Shown here one piece after another: positions 21,471 through 33,549 of a DNA stretch of 64,000 nucleotides (the first letter of the stretch is position 1; every line of letters begins with the position of its first letter). The notes beneath the pieces were generated by a model. It was not told the origin of the DNA. It did not search any database and saw nothing but the letters and a program-made list of their open reading frames with translations. Both the position numbers and the translations under genes were made by a program. Source of the stretch: Polytrichum commune (Eukaryota > Streptophyta > Polytrichopsida > Polytrichales > Polytrichaceae); contig OX485809.1 in assembly GCA_950295325.1 (NCBI GenBank), positions 41,879,081-41,943,080 on the forward strand, in the 5' to 3' direction.

Positions 21471-24400
21471 CATGGGTGACAACACTAATAGTAGTCCCTG
21501 CGTATTATCCACTATACTTTACCAATGGCTAGTGACCCCAAACAACGTTTTTGAACCCACCCGTGTGTACTTCTAAGTACAATGTGTATGGTATATAATG
21601 TCACTTGCTATGGGCTAGGGCTAGATACCCACTTCTTTTAATTGGGCCCCTGCTAACATTATCAAGGTAAAGGGATCTAGTTAGGGTCTCAAGTGGATCT
21701 CTCTATACCATATCATGATTTCTAATGTCAATTTTGGTCAATTTGTTTTAAAAAGGAAATATGTATGCTATAATAGCATTGCATTTGTATCACCTCGAGT
21801 AATAATGGTAGGAACCCAACTCAAAGAGGTGGGCATCTTGCCATGGCCCTTGCTATGTTATAACTTCGAATCATAGATTTGGTGCTTTGTCAAGAATTTT
21901 TAGATTTATTGTGTGGGTATTATAGAAAACAAGCATACAAGTTTTCTTGGAAGTTTTTACATTCTCCAATCAAATGTTGTAGCATTGCGTAACTTCAAAC
22001 AGTAAGTGACAATCAAACTCACCTTTTAAGTACAATTGCATATAACATCTTATGTATTTTAAGTACATATGGATTTTTTGGTTACCTCATTTCTATGGGT
22101 GGGCATGTTCATAGACTTCCAATATATCCAAATTTCATGGGATATTTTTGAACCCTCAGTGCGATTATTGGAATATTATTATATGAATTTATGATGGAAA
22201 AAAAAACTAATGACTACTTTATGATGTTAAATATATTGAATCAATTGATGTATAATGAAATTTAATTAAAACATTTGATTTAATTTTGTTCCAATCATCT
22301 ATGCATATTATATTGCATGATCCTACCATGTAATATAATCCGATATTTAAGTAAACTTGGACTAAGTCCAATGTCCAAGATTATAACACGCTGACATATA
22401 TCATAGGATCATGCAATAGAATTGTTTGATAAGATCCTCCGATGGAATGTGCAAAGTTTTTATGATAGTATTATACAAATTGTTTTGATTGTATTTTCAC
22501 TACTCAATGGTTTAATAATTTTAAATATATAACATCAAAAGTAGATGTTTGTTTTTTCTATCATATTCAAGTAGGATAGCATTCAAGTGATCATTGAGGA
22601 TTCACATATCTCCCATAAAATTTAGGTCTATCGTAAGTGTATCAATGGATATGTGCATAGAATTGAAGCAACCAAAAAGTTCAAATTTAGATAATATGTT
22701 CAAACATACTTAAATACATCATTTTCACATGTTGCAATTTGAAATTGGGCCTTCGTCCAATATTACTTAAACATCACACAAAATACGACAAACATTGCAG
22801 GTGCACTCTACCACCTATTGTCCATCCAATCATGGTGGGGATTTCCAAGTGAACCGAAATTTTTTATCCAACCACTTGGGGACCTTAGAGGGCTTGCCTT
22901 TGCAAGATATAGGTTTATTTATTGCCATATAAACACAGACAATATGAGTAATTTACAAAGAGTGCATTCCATGGGCACTACATATAACCCTACAAGATTT
23001 TAACATCAAGTGATTCCACGTTGTAGGTTACATTCCTTCTATTGGATTGAGAACAGTGTGTATTTGAAAGACTTTCAACCTAAGGGAAGGAGGTGGGTAT
23101 AGCACAAGGGCATGTTTACTTGATTGGCTCCTTAAGCTATAGAAGCACATTGCATCATGGTCTATACATTTGGAGGAAAAAATCATATATACAATAATAA
23201 AGTACGCAACATATATGTTCAAAACCCTTCAAGATCACTACACTAAAAAAAGATTTAGTGTGGCATTAAATTGGAGTGCCATATTGATTGGAGTAGTCTT
23301 CATGACTCTCATGTAGCATCAAGTCCCATATGACATCCGCTCTAGTTGCCATATAAGGATTGATTGCAAGAGAGTTAATATGTGTTGATGATGAATAGCG
23401 TGGGTCACGTTGAATCATATGATTATTGTAATCTTTAAGGAATTGGCATCTAACATACTTTAATATGCATATGCCTTAGAATTGGCCTTCAAGTATACCA
23501 TGATGATGTATGATAGACCCATGTTTGATACCCTCCTCAATCTTAATACGTAGAAAGTCATGAAGTTCCACACATGTAGCTATCATTTTCTCATGGGGAT
23601 GACACTTAGTGTGACTTACATGAACCACGTGCAACGAGGGTATAAATGTTTGGGGGTTATTAACTTGCTCACAAGCAATTAAACAACCCATTTGATTAGG
23701 TAATTTTCTAAATCTGCATATTTTGTAGTACCTTTCAATTACTTTGAAAGCTTGGGGTTAGTCATTTTCATGTATCATATGTTTATTATAAATTAACAAG
23801 TCATCGGTCGAAAGAGTGCCATGCCCTATGATTATCCTTCACACATGACCAACTTTAGTTGGTTGTCCAATCAAGGCCAAACTTTGGCTCATTGAAAAAA
23901 CCATTTGAATAGGCAAAGCCAATAATTGATTGCAATATGGTTTGGCCTCAAATAATTTCATAAAGCCACAATACAAAACATGCATGAACAATATTGAAAT
24001 GCATGAAATGCATTTATTGCGAAAGCATAAACCAATGACATCCCCAAGCATAGTGAAGGAAATCCTACTAGAATTTTATTCATGTGAATTTTTTTTTTAA
24101 ATGTCAACACTAAATTGGTAGAAGGTATACATTTTTTAAATGCCAACAAAACACCAAGGTCCCATAATGCAACACCACGACTTCCACAATGCTTACCTAA
24201 ATCTATCTTCCAATGTTGTTCATCCACTAGAGGCGGGAAGGAGGAATGTCTACACTATAAGTCTTTTGCAAAAAAATTATACCATGGTATCTTATAAATA
24301 GTATAAACCTAATTTCATGGAATTTATAACACCCTACATTATTTTGAACTCAAAGTCACAAATTGTGTGGGGCCTAATTTATTTTAAACCTACTTCAATA

Positions 24401-24769
24401 TTTTGATACCATCATTGAAAATGCCCATATCTTGGTCACACATAGTTCTCTAATTTTTGGTGAGTGTTGGTCCCATGCACTTTCTAAGATGGTGGAATAA
24501 GGACCACTTCACACACAAGCCAAGGGCCATGACCATATAATGGTGAGGGCCCTTGACTCTCATCCAAAGGCCGAACCATGGGTGTTGGGAGAGCCATTTT
24601 GTGTAGTCACGGGCCCTCAAGCATAATGTGAAGTGAGATTGGACCAGGTTGAGGGACTATTGCATATTTTATTGGGTGAAAAAAAAATGGCAACCCTGCC
24701 TCACTTGTTACATATCTTCATTTTTTTCTTTTTTCTTTTTTAGTTCTACATTGGTGAGGAAGAAAATAA
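21471..24769. other. AT-rich intergenic DNA, nothing firm
   Basis: No complete gene or bounded repeat was identified. A minus-strand frame at 23476-23691 contains MIATCVELHDFLRIK, faintly like the ACAVLHNFL region of plant Harbinger transposases, but it is too weak to call. About 24480-24650 contains short GGACCACTTCACA and GGGCCCTCAA motifs that also occur near 38460-38840. Confidence 0.4.
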
Positions 24770-25620
24770 TCAAATGGATCATCTTGAGAGAAGAGGGAGG
24801 ATTCTTATTGCATTGGCTTTATATTTGTACATGATTGTGCGACATGTGCTTGATATGCAAGCATTAGCACTCAATGGAGAATGGGGGAATGCCTTGATTT
24901 TTAGTATTTGCTTTGAGAGTATGAAGATGGGCGATCATAGTATGTGGACATTTGAAAGAAATGTAGAATTCGCCAATAAATTATTGTTGGGTTATGTCAC
25001 TTAAATTTTATTCAAGCAAAGAACTTGTGTATCTCATAATACACTAAGTTTATTTATGAGAGGTTAGGTTCATATTTGCAGAGAAAGAATACACATATGA
25101 AAAAGGCGATTTCAATTGAGAGTAAGTTGCAATATTATTACAAAGGTTTAGGACTGGAAATACATTGTGTATTGTAGAAGAGGTATATTGGGTGGTCGAT
25201 ATAAAAAACATTTATAGGAGATCTAGTGGAAGTTTATCATCATTGGCTGGAAGGTAATTTGTAAATACACAATTTTGAGAAAATTTAGTAGATTTCGTAA
25301 AAGTTTATTTGCAATGTAGTTTTGTACAATTTCCAAATCTAGCTCGATTTAGGATTTTTGCACAAGAATTTGAAACATTTTATGGGATTCCTCATATTAT
25401 AGGAGAAAATTGATGGATCTCACATTCCAATTTGTGTAGCTATTAAAGAAGAAGATTATTATTGCTCAAAATAATTTCACTTTGCTTTTATTACAAGATA
25501 TTGTTGACACAAAATGCATATTTTGGTATTACGAATTCAGATAGGGCACAAAGTGTGCATATTTGGATATTATGTTAACTAACAAAAATAGAAGAGATTG
25601 CATAAAAGGTAATTCCTACC
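24770..25620 (+). pseudogene. Decayed PIF/Harbinger transposase
   Basis: Fragments in shifting frames follow the order of plant Harbinger transposases. They are GLGTGNTLCIVEEVYW (compare the RLATGNSYRTIA region), FAQEFETFYGIPHIIGE, DGSHIPICVAIKEEDYY (compare GAVDGSHIPI, holding the first catalytic Asp) and LLQDIVDTKCIFWYYEF (compare VDAKCRFWDYEFG). Stops and frameshifts are frequent. The open 24774-25004 segment upstream may be its N-terminal part. PIF-type MITEs with 3-bp TWA duplications in this window (35810-36109, 30854-31819) could have been mobilised by related transposases. No termini were located for this copy. Confidence 0.7.
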
Positions 25621-28128
25621 TTATAAGCTAATAAGAAAATTATGCATATCTAGCATGGACATGGATTTATAGCCCATTCATTTTTGTGTTCAATTAAAAA
25701 TACTTTATATTTCTTCTTACAAACCAACCAGGTCCTTCCAAAATTGCACAAACTTGAAACCTTATGTACATGAAGCTTAATCCAAACATTCATTCACACC
25801 CACATTCATCTATTGCAAATTAAATTAACTAGCATTGGATTAAATATAATAGGTTTCAAACTCTATTAATTTAAGAAAAATGATTCGATGGTCTAAGCCC
25901 CATAAGGTGTTAAACACAACTTCTTAGGTTTAAAGGTTCAATTCTTCATACATGCCTTAAATGGTAATCACATAAGGTAAAATAGGGGCCCAAGGTAAAG
26001 ACCAAAGCCTTTTAAAAGGCCCAATTGGTCCAATTTGAATATGAACTTTTTTATTTTTCATATTCTCATTTCAAGCTCTTTCTGATTTTGCAAATTCTTA
26101 TTTCATCTCACTACGGATTACAACGAGGGTTTCAATATCATAATGTTGCTATCGTATAGGGACCTCCTCTTCACCTTCCAAATTTTCCAATTCAATTACA
26201 TCATTTATTTGCATTCATCTTGGGTGTTCCTTTCGATTTTGAAATTGATGCCTCATTTGTTTTCTTCTTAACAAGATTTTGCTCCCTTGTAGCAATCTCT
26301 TCCACCTTTTCTAATGTGTTTGCATCATCACTACCTTCGGCATTTGGTGCAGTTGCGATCCAATCACTTCTAAATCTACATCATGAAATAACTGAAAATT
26401 GCTTAACTTTCTACTTGCTGATGAGGGTCTGTGCAATCCAAACTGTGATTGATTACATATCATCCAAGAAAAAAATTGGCTCCATTGTTGGATTTTGAAA
26501 CAACTACCATCTTGCAAACAACCTAAAAAAATTTATAAAAAAAAATTTATAAAAAAATCTCCACTACAAACACGCATATTAGCAAGTTCTAAAATTTGGA
26601 GTTGTAGGCAACTGGGAGAGATGATCTGTCATGTTTTTAACTAATATGTCCTTAAAATTTTGTTGTTAGAAAAAAATACAAAAATAATTATGGCAGCCAA
26701 TGACAATTATTTGACTATCATGGTTTGCCAGAATTTACGTTAGGCCTACCTCTAGGAGGTGGGCCTAACGCAAATTTTTGTGGACCATGAAACCTTATTC
26801 ATAGTTTGTCATGTAGGACATATGTTGACTTTTTCATCCATAAAATTTTCTTTGGGCCTTTGGCCTTCACCTTCTAGTGTGACAAAAACTTGGACGGTCT
26901 TTGCCTTTTCAACCAATGAGATCTCTTAGATTGCAATGGTCATGGACCTTCAATCTTGTAAATGAAGTGGCCCTAAGTCATGAAGAATCACAGATGTAGT
27001 TGTCACACTATGTGTGATGGACAAAATAAGTTAAAAAAACACGGATTTGGGTTCTTTGAAGAGGGCATTAATTGTACTTCAATTTTTGTCTCCTAGTCAT
27101 CAAAATTAAGTCGACCTATCATGTGATATGGGTTGGGAGAGAATCTTGCCTTTGAAATTCTATTATAATTTAAAACTTGGAAATAAAATTGTGATTTTTG
27201 GTTTAAATTATTACATCAATTTCTAGACATGTGAAAACTCACCCAAATATCACACATGTATCACACTTATGTGAAATTGCTTGAATTGTTTTTAAAAGGT
27301 CTATCTACTCTAATAGATTCTTGGAACTTTGACCAGAACTTAGTCATAATATGCATGATATATTGCCTAGATAGGGTGGACAACCCTTATTTATTTACTT
27401 TCTATTTTTATGATATGTGTATTAGATTGATACGTGGTTCGGAGTGCCTCCCGTGTGCCCCCAAGAACGGATACAAAAAATAAATGCATAAAAAAGATTG
27501 GACTATGCTCAAAATATGATAATCAAACTTTTTTTTGACGGAGAGATAAATGACCATTGATAAGCACGGAATTCTTTACTTTGATCAAGGATAAGATATT
27601 CATATGAGCTCCAAAATTACGAGGAAGTAGCTATGGCCTTGATTTAGATTCACTATATACCCATCTCTTCCTAATTGCATGTTTCAACTTCCTAGGAGAA
27701 GTGGACTAGTTAGAAATGTAACCATTTAAGGGGTGGTCTACCTTAGTACATATTATGTGTGTGGATTAGTGCTTTGCAATGACCGAGAGAAGACATCCAT
27801 CATGGATGAATGGGCTTTAGTGATAACAACCCCCTCTATAGGGTGAGCGCCAATTTATTCCAATTGGAGGTTTTGGATGTCATTTTCACACATAAGAGTT
27901 CACTTAGTCTTATGTTTGGTGTACACGTGCATCAAATGGGTAATTTCGAGGGGGCTACTATATGAAGATTTGAGGATTAAAGTGATATGATTTTATGATG
28001 AATTGGTCTTTCAAGCATTTCTTAACAATAACCACTACTCATAATTTCCCGACAATGTGTTTTAATACGACTCTTATGAAAACCTAAAGACACATTAAAC
28101 ACATCAAACAAGAGAGGTTGGGAAACTC
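25621..28128. other. AT-rich intergenic DNA, nothing firm
   Basis: The 92-codon plus frame and its 68-codon minus counterpart around 26220-26517 have no recognised domain. Confidence 0.45.
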
Positions 28129-28129
28129 C

Positions 28130-28632
28130 ATAACATTACTCAGCTGATGAGCTGCATACATGGGTTTTACAATAAATTTTAAGAATAAAACCTTCGGATG
28201 TTGGAATCTCAATATTTCAAATTGAATATGAAGTCAAGGCAATTAAACACAACTCATTAGAGTTATCCTTTAACTCAACCGGAGTTTTAGTAGGGAGTTG
28301 GTTGTTTCGCATGCATAACTTTCCATGTTCGGTAAGTTGTGGGTGCATGCTTGGAATCAATGTGGAGGTTTGAACGAATAACCTTCCATATTAGTTCATT
28401 GGGTATCAAACTCATTTTGGCGTCTCTTGGCTGCTTGGCATGCCAAAATGAGCTTGGTACCCAATGAACTAATATGGAAGGTTCTTCGTTCAAACCTCCA
28501 CAATGTCCACATTGACTCCAAGCATGCACCCACAACTTACCGAACATGGAAAGTTATGCATGCGAAACAACCAACTCCCTACTAAAACTCCGGTTGAGTT
28601 AAAGGATAACTCTACTAGCTGAGTAATGTTAT
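28130..28632. mobile_element. Foldback element with long hairpin arms
   Basis: The outer ends are inverted: TAACATTACTCAGC at 28130 and GCTGAGTAATGTTA ending at 28632. Inside lies a second, much longer inverted repeat, 28260-28421 against 28442-28612, about 160-170 bp per arm with a spacer of about 20 nt. Pairing is almost complete apart from a 9-bp insertion and a few small changes. Homology to the outer-left part recurs at 39552-39690. No protein is encoded. A transcript through it would form a long hairpin. Confidence 0.75.
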
Positions 28633-30850
28633 GTCAACATATGAAGTGTTCCAAAGCTTAAATTTCAAAAGATCCAAACACTCCCGCCTCAATGGAAAAC
28701 AATAATGTTTCCAACATGACAAAATGTCCTCGTGCAAGAGAATGTACACACTACAAGGTCCAAGATGACCTTTTCATCCTTGTCATCCAAGGACACCCAT
28801 GTATTGGACATAAATATAACAATTTTCATCCACCACATTGAACCTATTGTAGGGGGAAAAAAAAACTCAAATGTTCTATGCACACACTACATTAAAAAAT
28901 GGTAGACCTAATCAGGTAGCATTAGCAGAATTGGCTATCATGCTAATATAGTACTTAAAATTACTGTTTGATACCTTAATTGACACTGTATTAATTTACT
29001 TTGAGCATAAAAATTGTATTGAAGGAATACCGGCACTCTATATCCTACTCAGCTAGTATCTTAGTTTATGCCCAATGAACTCCCCAATCATTTTTAGAGT
29101 CAAATCATCTTAAATTTTGTTTTTTTAAAGCCTATAGAATAGTCCAATGCGTTGTGACCTTCCATGAAATTATTCGGATTCATAATAATGTTTTGTGGGA
29201 CTCAAAATAATTTTCAAAATATTCCCGGATATTTTTCACATTCAGTTTGAATGTGGGAAATATTCCGTGGACTACTGTCAGTCCCACATAACATTGTTGA
29301 GGATTTGAATAATGTTGTGTCATGTTATGCGTCTCCACCTATTTACTAAGTTGTGTGGGTGTAGTCTTGCAAATTAACCTATTTGGGGGGGGAGGGGGAG
29401 GGGGGTTATTGCTACACAACTACCACATGGAGAATGAAAACATGGTGCAACGTCCCTCTGCAACCTTGAGTATGTTGAAGATGCTTTGTCACCAAATTAC
29501 AATTGCAACTCCCAACATGGTGTTGGAGGATCTAGTTGAGATTTTAACCCCAATCCTACTAAAGGGCATGTTTCAAAACAACACCATGGTACAAGGTTTT
29601 GTCTAATTAGTGTGGGTTACCATTCAGAGTTACTCATTGCTATAACATTATATTGTGAGTATCATTTTTTACCCAAATACGATAAGTAGTTAGTATGCAC
29701 ACCAAAGAATATGATATATTACGCAAAACAATGTAGTCTTTACAAAACAAGGTTTTGTCATTTGCGGACTCTTGGTAAATCATCCATTTGGAAGGTGAAA
29801 TTGCAATGAACTATTTGAAAGCATGATTTTTTTACTGATTTAAAGTTGAAATGACTTTAAAATGGCAATATTTTCAAGTTATTGTAGTGGTGTCTAGTTG
29901 GAATTTGTTTGCCCTTAACTTACAACGAACTTGTAATTATTACACTTTGTTCATCCACAATGGATGTGTTCATCAAGATACCACAATTCCCATTGAAGCC
30001 AAGAAACATAATCCGTTGAGGTAGGCATATTCACAACAAAAAGATAACCTAAAGTCAACACTATGCACCGATAATACATTTCAAGCACTTAAATATGTGC
30101 AATATGGTACATAGCGTTGGTTGTACAATAGTGAGCAAACCTCTCTGATCCCATGGAAACTATGAGGTTAAGCTACCCAAGGCCCAAACAATGCTAAGAT
30201 GAGTGACCTATACTGCAATTAGATTTCAATGCATTGTACCACAATGACCAACTCAATCGTAGTAGGGATATATCATCAAGAAACAAATATTTTTAGCGAA
30301 GCATGCATGTGGGAACCAAGGCGTTTGTTGGTTGCATGTGAGCTTGTCCATGTGCCATTCAAGGTGGTAAGCTTTGAAAGGAGGCATTATTCTTGAAGAA
30401 GGTCCGTATGATTCTCGTGATATTCATATTGGATTTACATATAGAATCATGCGAACTCAAAATTGAAGCAACATCATAATTTATGTCAGTGGCAACATTA
30501 GAGTCATCTCTTCTTTTTGATTTTAGGGTCAATATTGGTTTTAGGTTTTAGGTGAGTGGGCCTAATTTGATTACTTATCAGTGCCAATATTTGCGTGGTG
30601 TGTGGCTAGATGTGGATATTAATACAAACGCCATAAACCCATATGTATTAAAGAGATTAGGCCACATGCTCAACAATTGCTAACCATTCTAAGCTTGTTA
30701 GTCAACATTACTAGGAAGAGCTATATGATCATTTAATTAGAAAAATCATAGAATCTTTTATAATGAATATGATCTTCATGTGAACTGCAAAAGTTATGAG
30801 AAAAATGGTTGTGGGCACGATTTAGATATGCTAAGTTATTGATATCACAC
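28633..30850. other. AT-rich intergenic DNA with a G-rich tract
   Basis: Includes an impure G run at about 29383-29405. The 94-codon frame through it has no recognised domain. Confidence 0.45.
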
Positions 30851-30853
30851 TAA

Positions 30854-31819
30854 GGGTTGGTTTACACTATGGACCATGAAGTTGGACCATGGAAGAGGGC
30901 CTTTTTAATTGGTCCGAGTTCATGATCCAACTTTCATGATACGACTTCTTAAAAAATGAGTTTTGAAAGCCTTGGGCCCCTCACTAGGTGTAAACCAAAT
31001 GTGGACCAAGAAGAATGACCATGCATCAAAAAGTGAATGTGTTGAATTTTTTTAATATATGCCCAAAAAGGGCATTTTTGAAAGAAAAAAAAACAAGTTT
31101 GCTCATTCTTTTGTCTTCTCTTGGGCTTTACTTGTCTTCACTTCTTGTTAAATGTGTCAAAGATGTGGCTTGCAAATTTTCTCACAACAATTTTTTACAA
31201 AAAGGAATGAGCGATTCAATTTGTACATGTTCAATGTAATTTGCATGTGACATCTACTTTGTGTTGTACATTGAGCATTATTTGCAACCCACTTCATCAT
31301 GTGTACTCAAATTCTTGAGTTCTAGATGTCCCACATTGTTTGATGAAACATGTGGGAGCAAGTTTAAGGGGTAGGGCATGGAAGAAATGGTATGTCTCAT
31401 GGGCTATGATATGATCTAGGCACATAGAGGGCAGACTTGCTTCTCAAAATTCATTACATCATATAGGTGTTGAAAAGTGTGCCTTTTGAGCCTTACCTGG
31501 TGGGAAGAGTTATATATAAGGTCCCCAAAAAAATTTCATTAAAAAACTATTATAACAACATTTCTCTGCCATGGGACCTTGCCTTTTCCTGCAGTCCATA
31601 CCACTTCTCTTGCCTCTCTCACCGCAAAACCCGTTGGACCATGTCAGTGTATTAATAATTAGGCCTTAAAATATGTCTTTTAGGGACCTCGACCTCCATG
31701 GTCACTCTGCCATTTTTTCGTCGGTGTAAACCAAAGTGGTCCCGGGACGAGTTCACCAGCCAATCAACACTCTTACAGCGCCCTAGGACGACTTCCTGGT
31801 TCGTAGTGTAAACCGGCCA
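30854..31819 (-). mobile_element. PIF/Harbinger-like non-autonomous element, copy 2
   Basis: The ends are GGGTTGGTTTACAC and, inverted, TGGCCGGTTTACAC. They are flanked by TAA at 30851-30853 and 31820-31822, the 3-bp TWA duplication typical of PIF/Harbinger. It is a longer relative (966 bp), in opposite orientation, of the element at 8729-9300, with about 390 bp of extra internal sequence. Short frames such as 31015-31239 have no transposase features. Confidence 0.65.
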
Positions 31820-31822
31820 TAA

Positions 31823-32381
31823 TTGCATGTTTCATATCGTACAAGAAGTGGGTGCAGAGCTTAAAAAATGCCCTACGTATCAGCCTCAGCTCTTGGCTTG
31901 TTGTTTCAGAACTTCATCCAGTAGTACTTAACAAAAAGGAGCATCAAGATGCTTGCAAAGAATGTGGGCATGCCTCCTGCCATTTTCTTGAAGCAAGTGC
32001 AGTTGAGGCTACAGTATTAAGGAACTGGAGTGAGCCTGCCCTGCTGCCTGCCTCACTTTCCAACCATCCATCCTTGGGTTGGCTTGGCTGTTTGTGCCGC
32101 CTGCAGGAATGATAGATTACAAAAAAAACACACAAGGAAACCCAAGCTTCGAGGCCACACTGCATGCCGTGGTCAAACACTGCAACCATCTTCAAGTGAC
32201 TTTGCAGCAACTCCGGGCAATTGGTGTACTTGTGGCTTCCTAGGTGTTTCCTTCCCCTTCACTGGAACCCTGCACCCAGTTTTATTAGCACTTTTCCCTC
32301 TCCATGATATTATATTATTGCCATGTCACTCAAGTGTAGTTTCCGTTTTCCCCTCATTTTTGTTCTTATTTCCCACCACAG
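31823..32381. other. Unassigned, more balanced composition
   Basis: Less AT-rich than its surroundings. It lies upstream of the exon-like stretch at 32382-32498 and might contain intron or flanking sequence, but no additional exon could be supported. Confidence 0.3.
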
Positions 32382-32498
32382 GAATGCCACGGTCTTCGTA
32401 TCGGTTCCAGCTACTACATGGTTACAAATTACATGAATGAGGATTCTGAACCTACCCACTTTGAGATCATAAACCCATTTAGTGGCCAAGAACTTGTG
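32382..32498 (+). pseudogene. Isolated exon-like open stretch of 39 codons
   Basis: Preceded by a pyrimidine-rich tract ending CCACCACAG and followed by GTAAGA, both good splice signals. It is exactly 117 nt and fully open. Read in phase 0 it includes GSSYYMVTNYMNEDSEPTHF then EIINPFSGQELV. It has a protein-like composition but I do not recognise the family, and no partner exons were found on either side. It could be an orphaned or captured exon, part of a gene with large introns, or chance. Typed as a pseudogene only because no complete gene can be built. Confidence 0.4.
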
Positions 32499-33275
32499 GT
32501 AAGAAGAGCACATGATTCTTGCTGAGGAAGAAAGTGAAGCAAATTATCAAACCAAACAAGGGTCTCCTAATTAGTCTACTGTGTCTCGCATTTAGGGTTT
32601 AGGGTTTACATCATTTCTAACTCTATATGATTATATTCTTTGAAAGCTACATATTCATTTCATATCATGAACACGTGTAAGTGCGAATTGAGTGATATGT
32701 TATTTGTGATTCAAGCTAGGTTTATTCATCCCAACTGTATCTCATTAGTGCAATGTGGGGGCTCTGATGCTGATTATGGGATCGAATCCTCCAGCTACGG
32801 GAAGTCCGATGTATGATCCACCACTTCCACTCACATGGCTGGCTGTCATATGACCTCCCCCACCCCCCAACAAGAAAAGAAATGGTGAGGTGGACGCTAA
32901 GTTACTCCCTCTGGAATGCACGTACAGCAATCAACAATGAGTGACGGCTCTCTTATGACAGTCAGCGTCCCACAAGGGCGAGAGCGCGTGGACTGCTTCC
33001 ATATGTGCTTGCTTGGGCTCATCAATATCATCAACAGCAGTACCCCCGTCGTACAATATATGGTCATGATATTATCCCTCTCAAATGACTCCTGCCATGA
33101 CACATCTCCAATGAAGCCTCTGCCAAGTCAGGCTCCCTGCAGGACACTTATTTCCTCATTGGATGTCAATCTACCGTCGGCCAGCCTACACGGGACGTCA
33201 CACAGACGAGCAGCTACGTAGCCTGCTGCTGAGGCAGTTCCCTGCGTGCTAATATAATCTAACTATGCTTTTGCA

Positions 33276-33277
<2 letters not shown>

Positions 33278-33310
<33 letters not shown>
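33278..33310. repeat. (TC)n microsatellite
   Basis: TC dinucleotide run followed by CTCC. Downstream, at 33369-33407, a unit of about 14 nt based on AACCTCGGGGAAAC is repeated in tandem three times. Confidence 0.85.
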
Positions 33311-33313
<3 letters not shown>

Positions 33314-33412
33314 CTCCTGTGCCATTCGAATTATCAAGATGGTGACGTGATGTGATCTGCAAAGCTCGCAACCTCGGGGAAACAACCTCGGGGAAACAAC
33401 CTCGGGAGCATT

Positions 33413-33546
33413 CCAGTAGTGGGAAAGGTGGGTTTACATGATACGCCAATCTACCACAAAGTGTTCAGAATGACATCAGTTGGTGTCATTTCAGACACTT
33501 TGTGTTAGATCGACGTGTCATGTAGACCCACCTTTCCTAGTAGTGG
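33413..33546. mobile_element. Short foldback/MITE-like hairpin
   Basis: About 134 bp forming one imperfect hairpin. The left arm begins CCAGTAGTGGGAAAGGTGGG and the right arm, inverted, begins CCACTACTAGGAAAGGTGGG. The pairing continues through CATGA, the CACAAAGTGT/ACACTTTGTG region and TGACATCA/TGGTGTCA near the centre. No target duplication is certain. A foldback MITE is most likely; a small-RNA hairpin cannot be excluded. Confidence 0.6.
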
Positions 33547-33549
33547 AGT

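Noticed and set aside
28260-28612. CRISPR-like or tandem repeat reading of the paired arms
   Set aside because: The repeats are inverted, single and long; this is a hairpin, and the genome is a plant's.
32596-32608. TTTAGGG-like telomere motif
   Set aside because: Fewer than three units; not a telomeric array.
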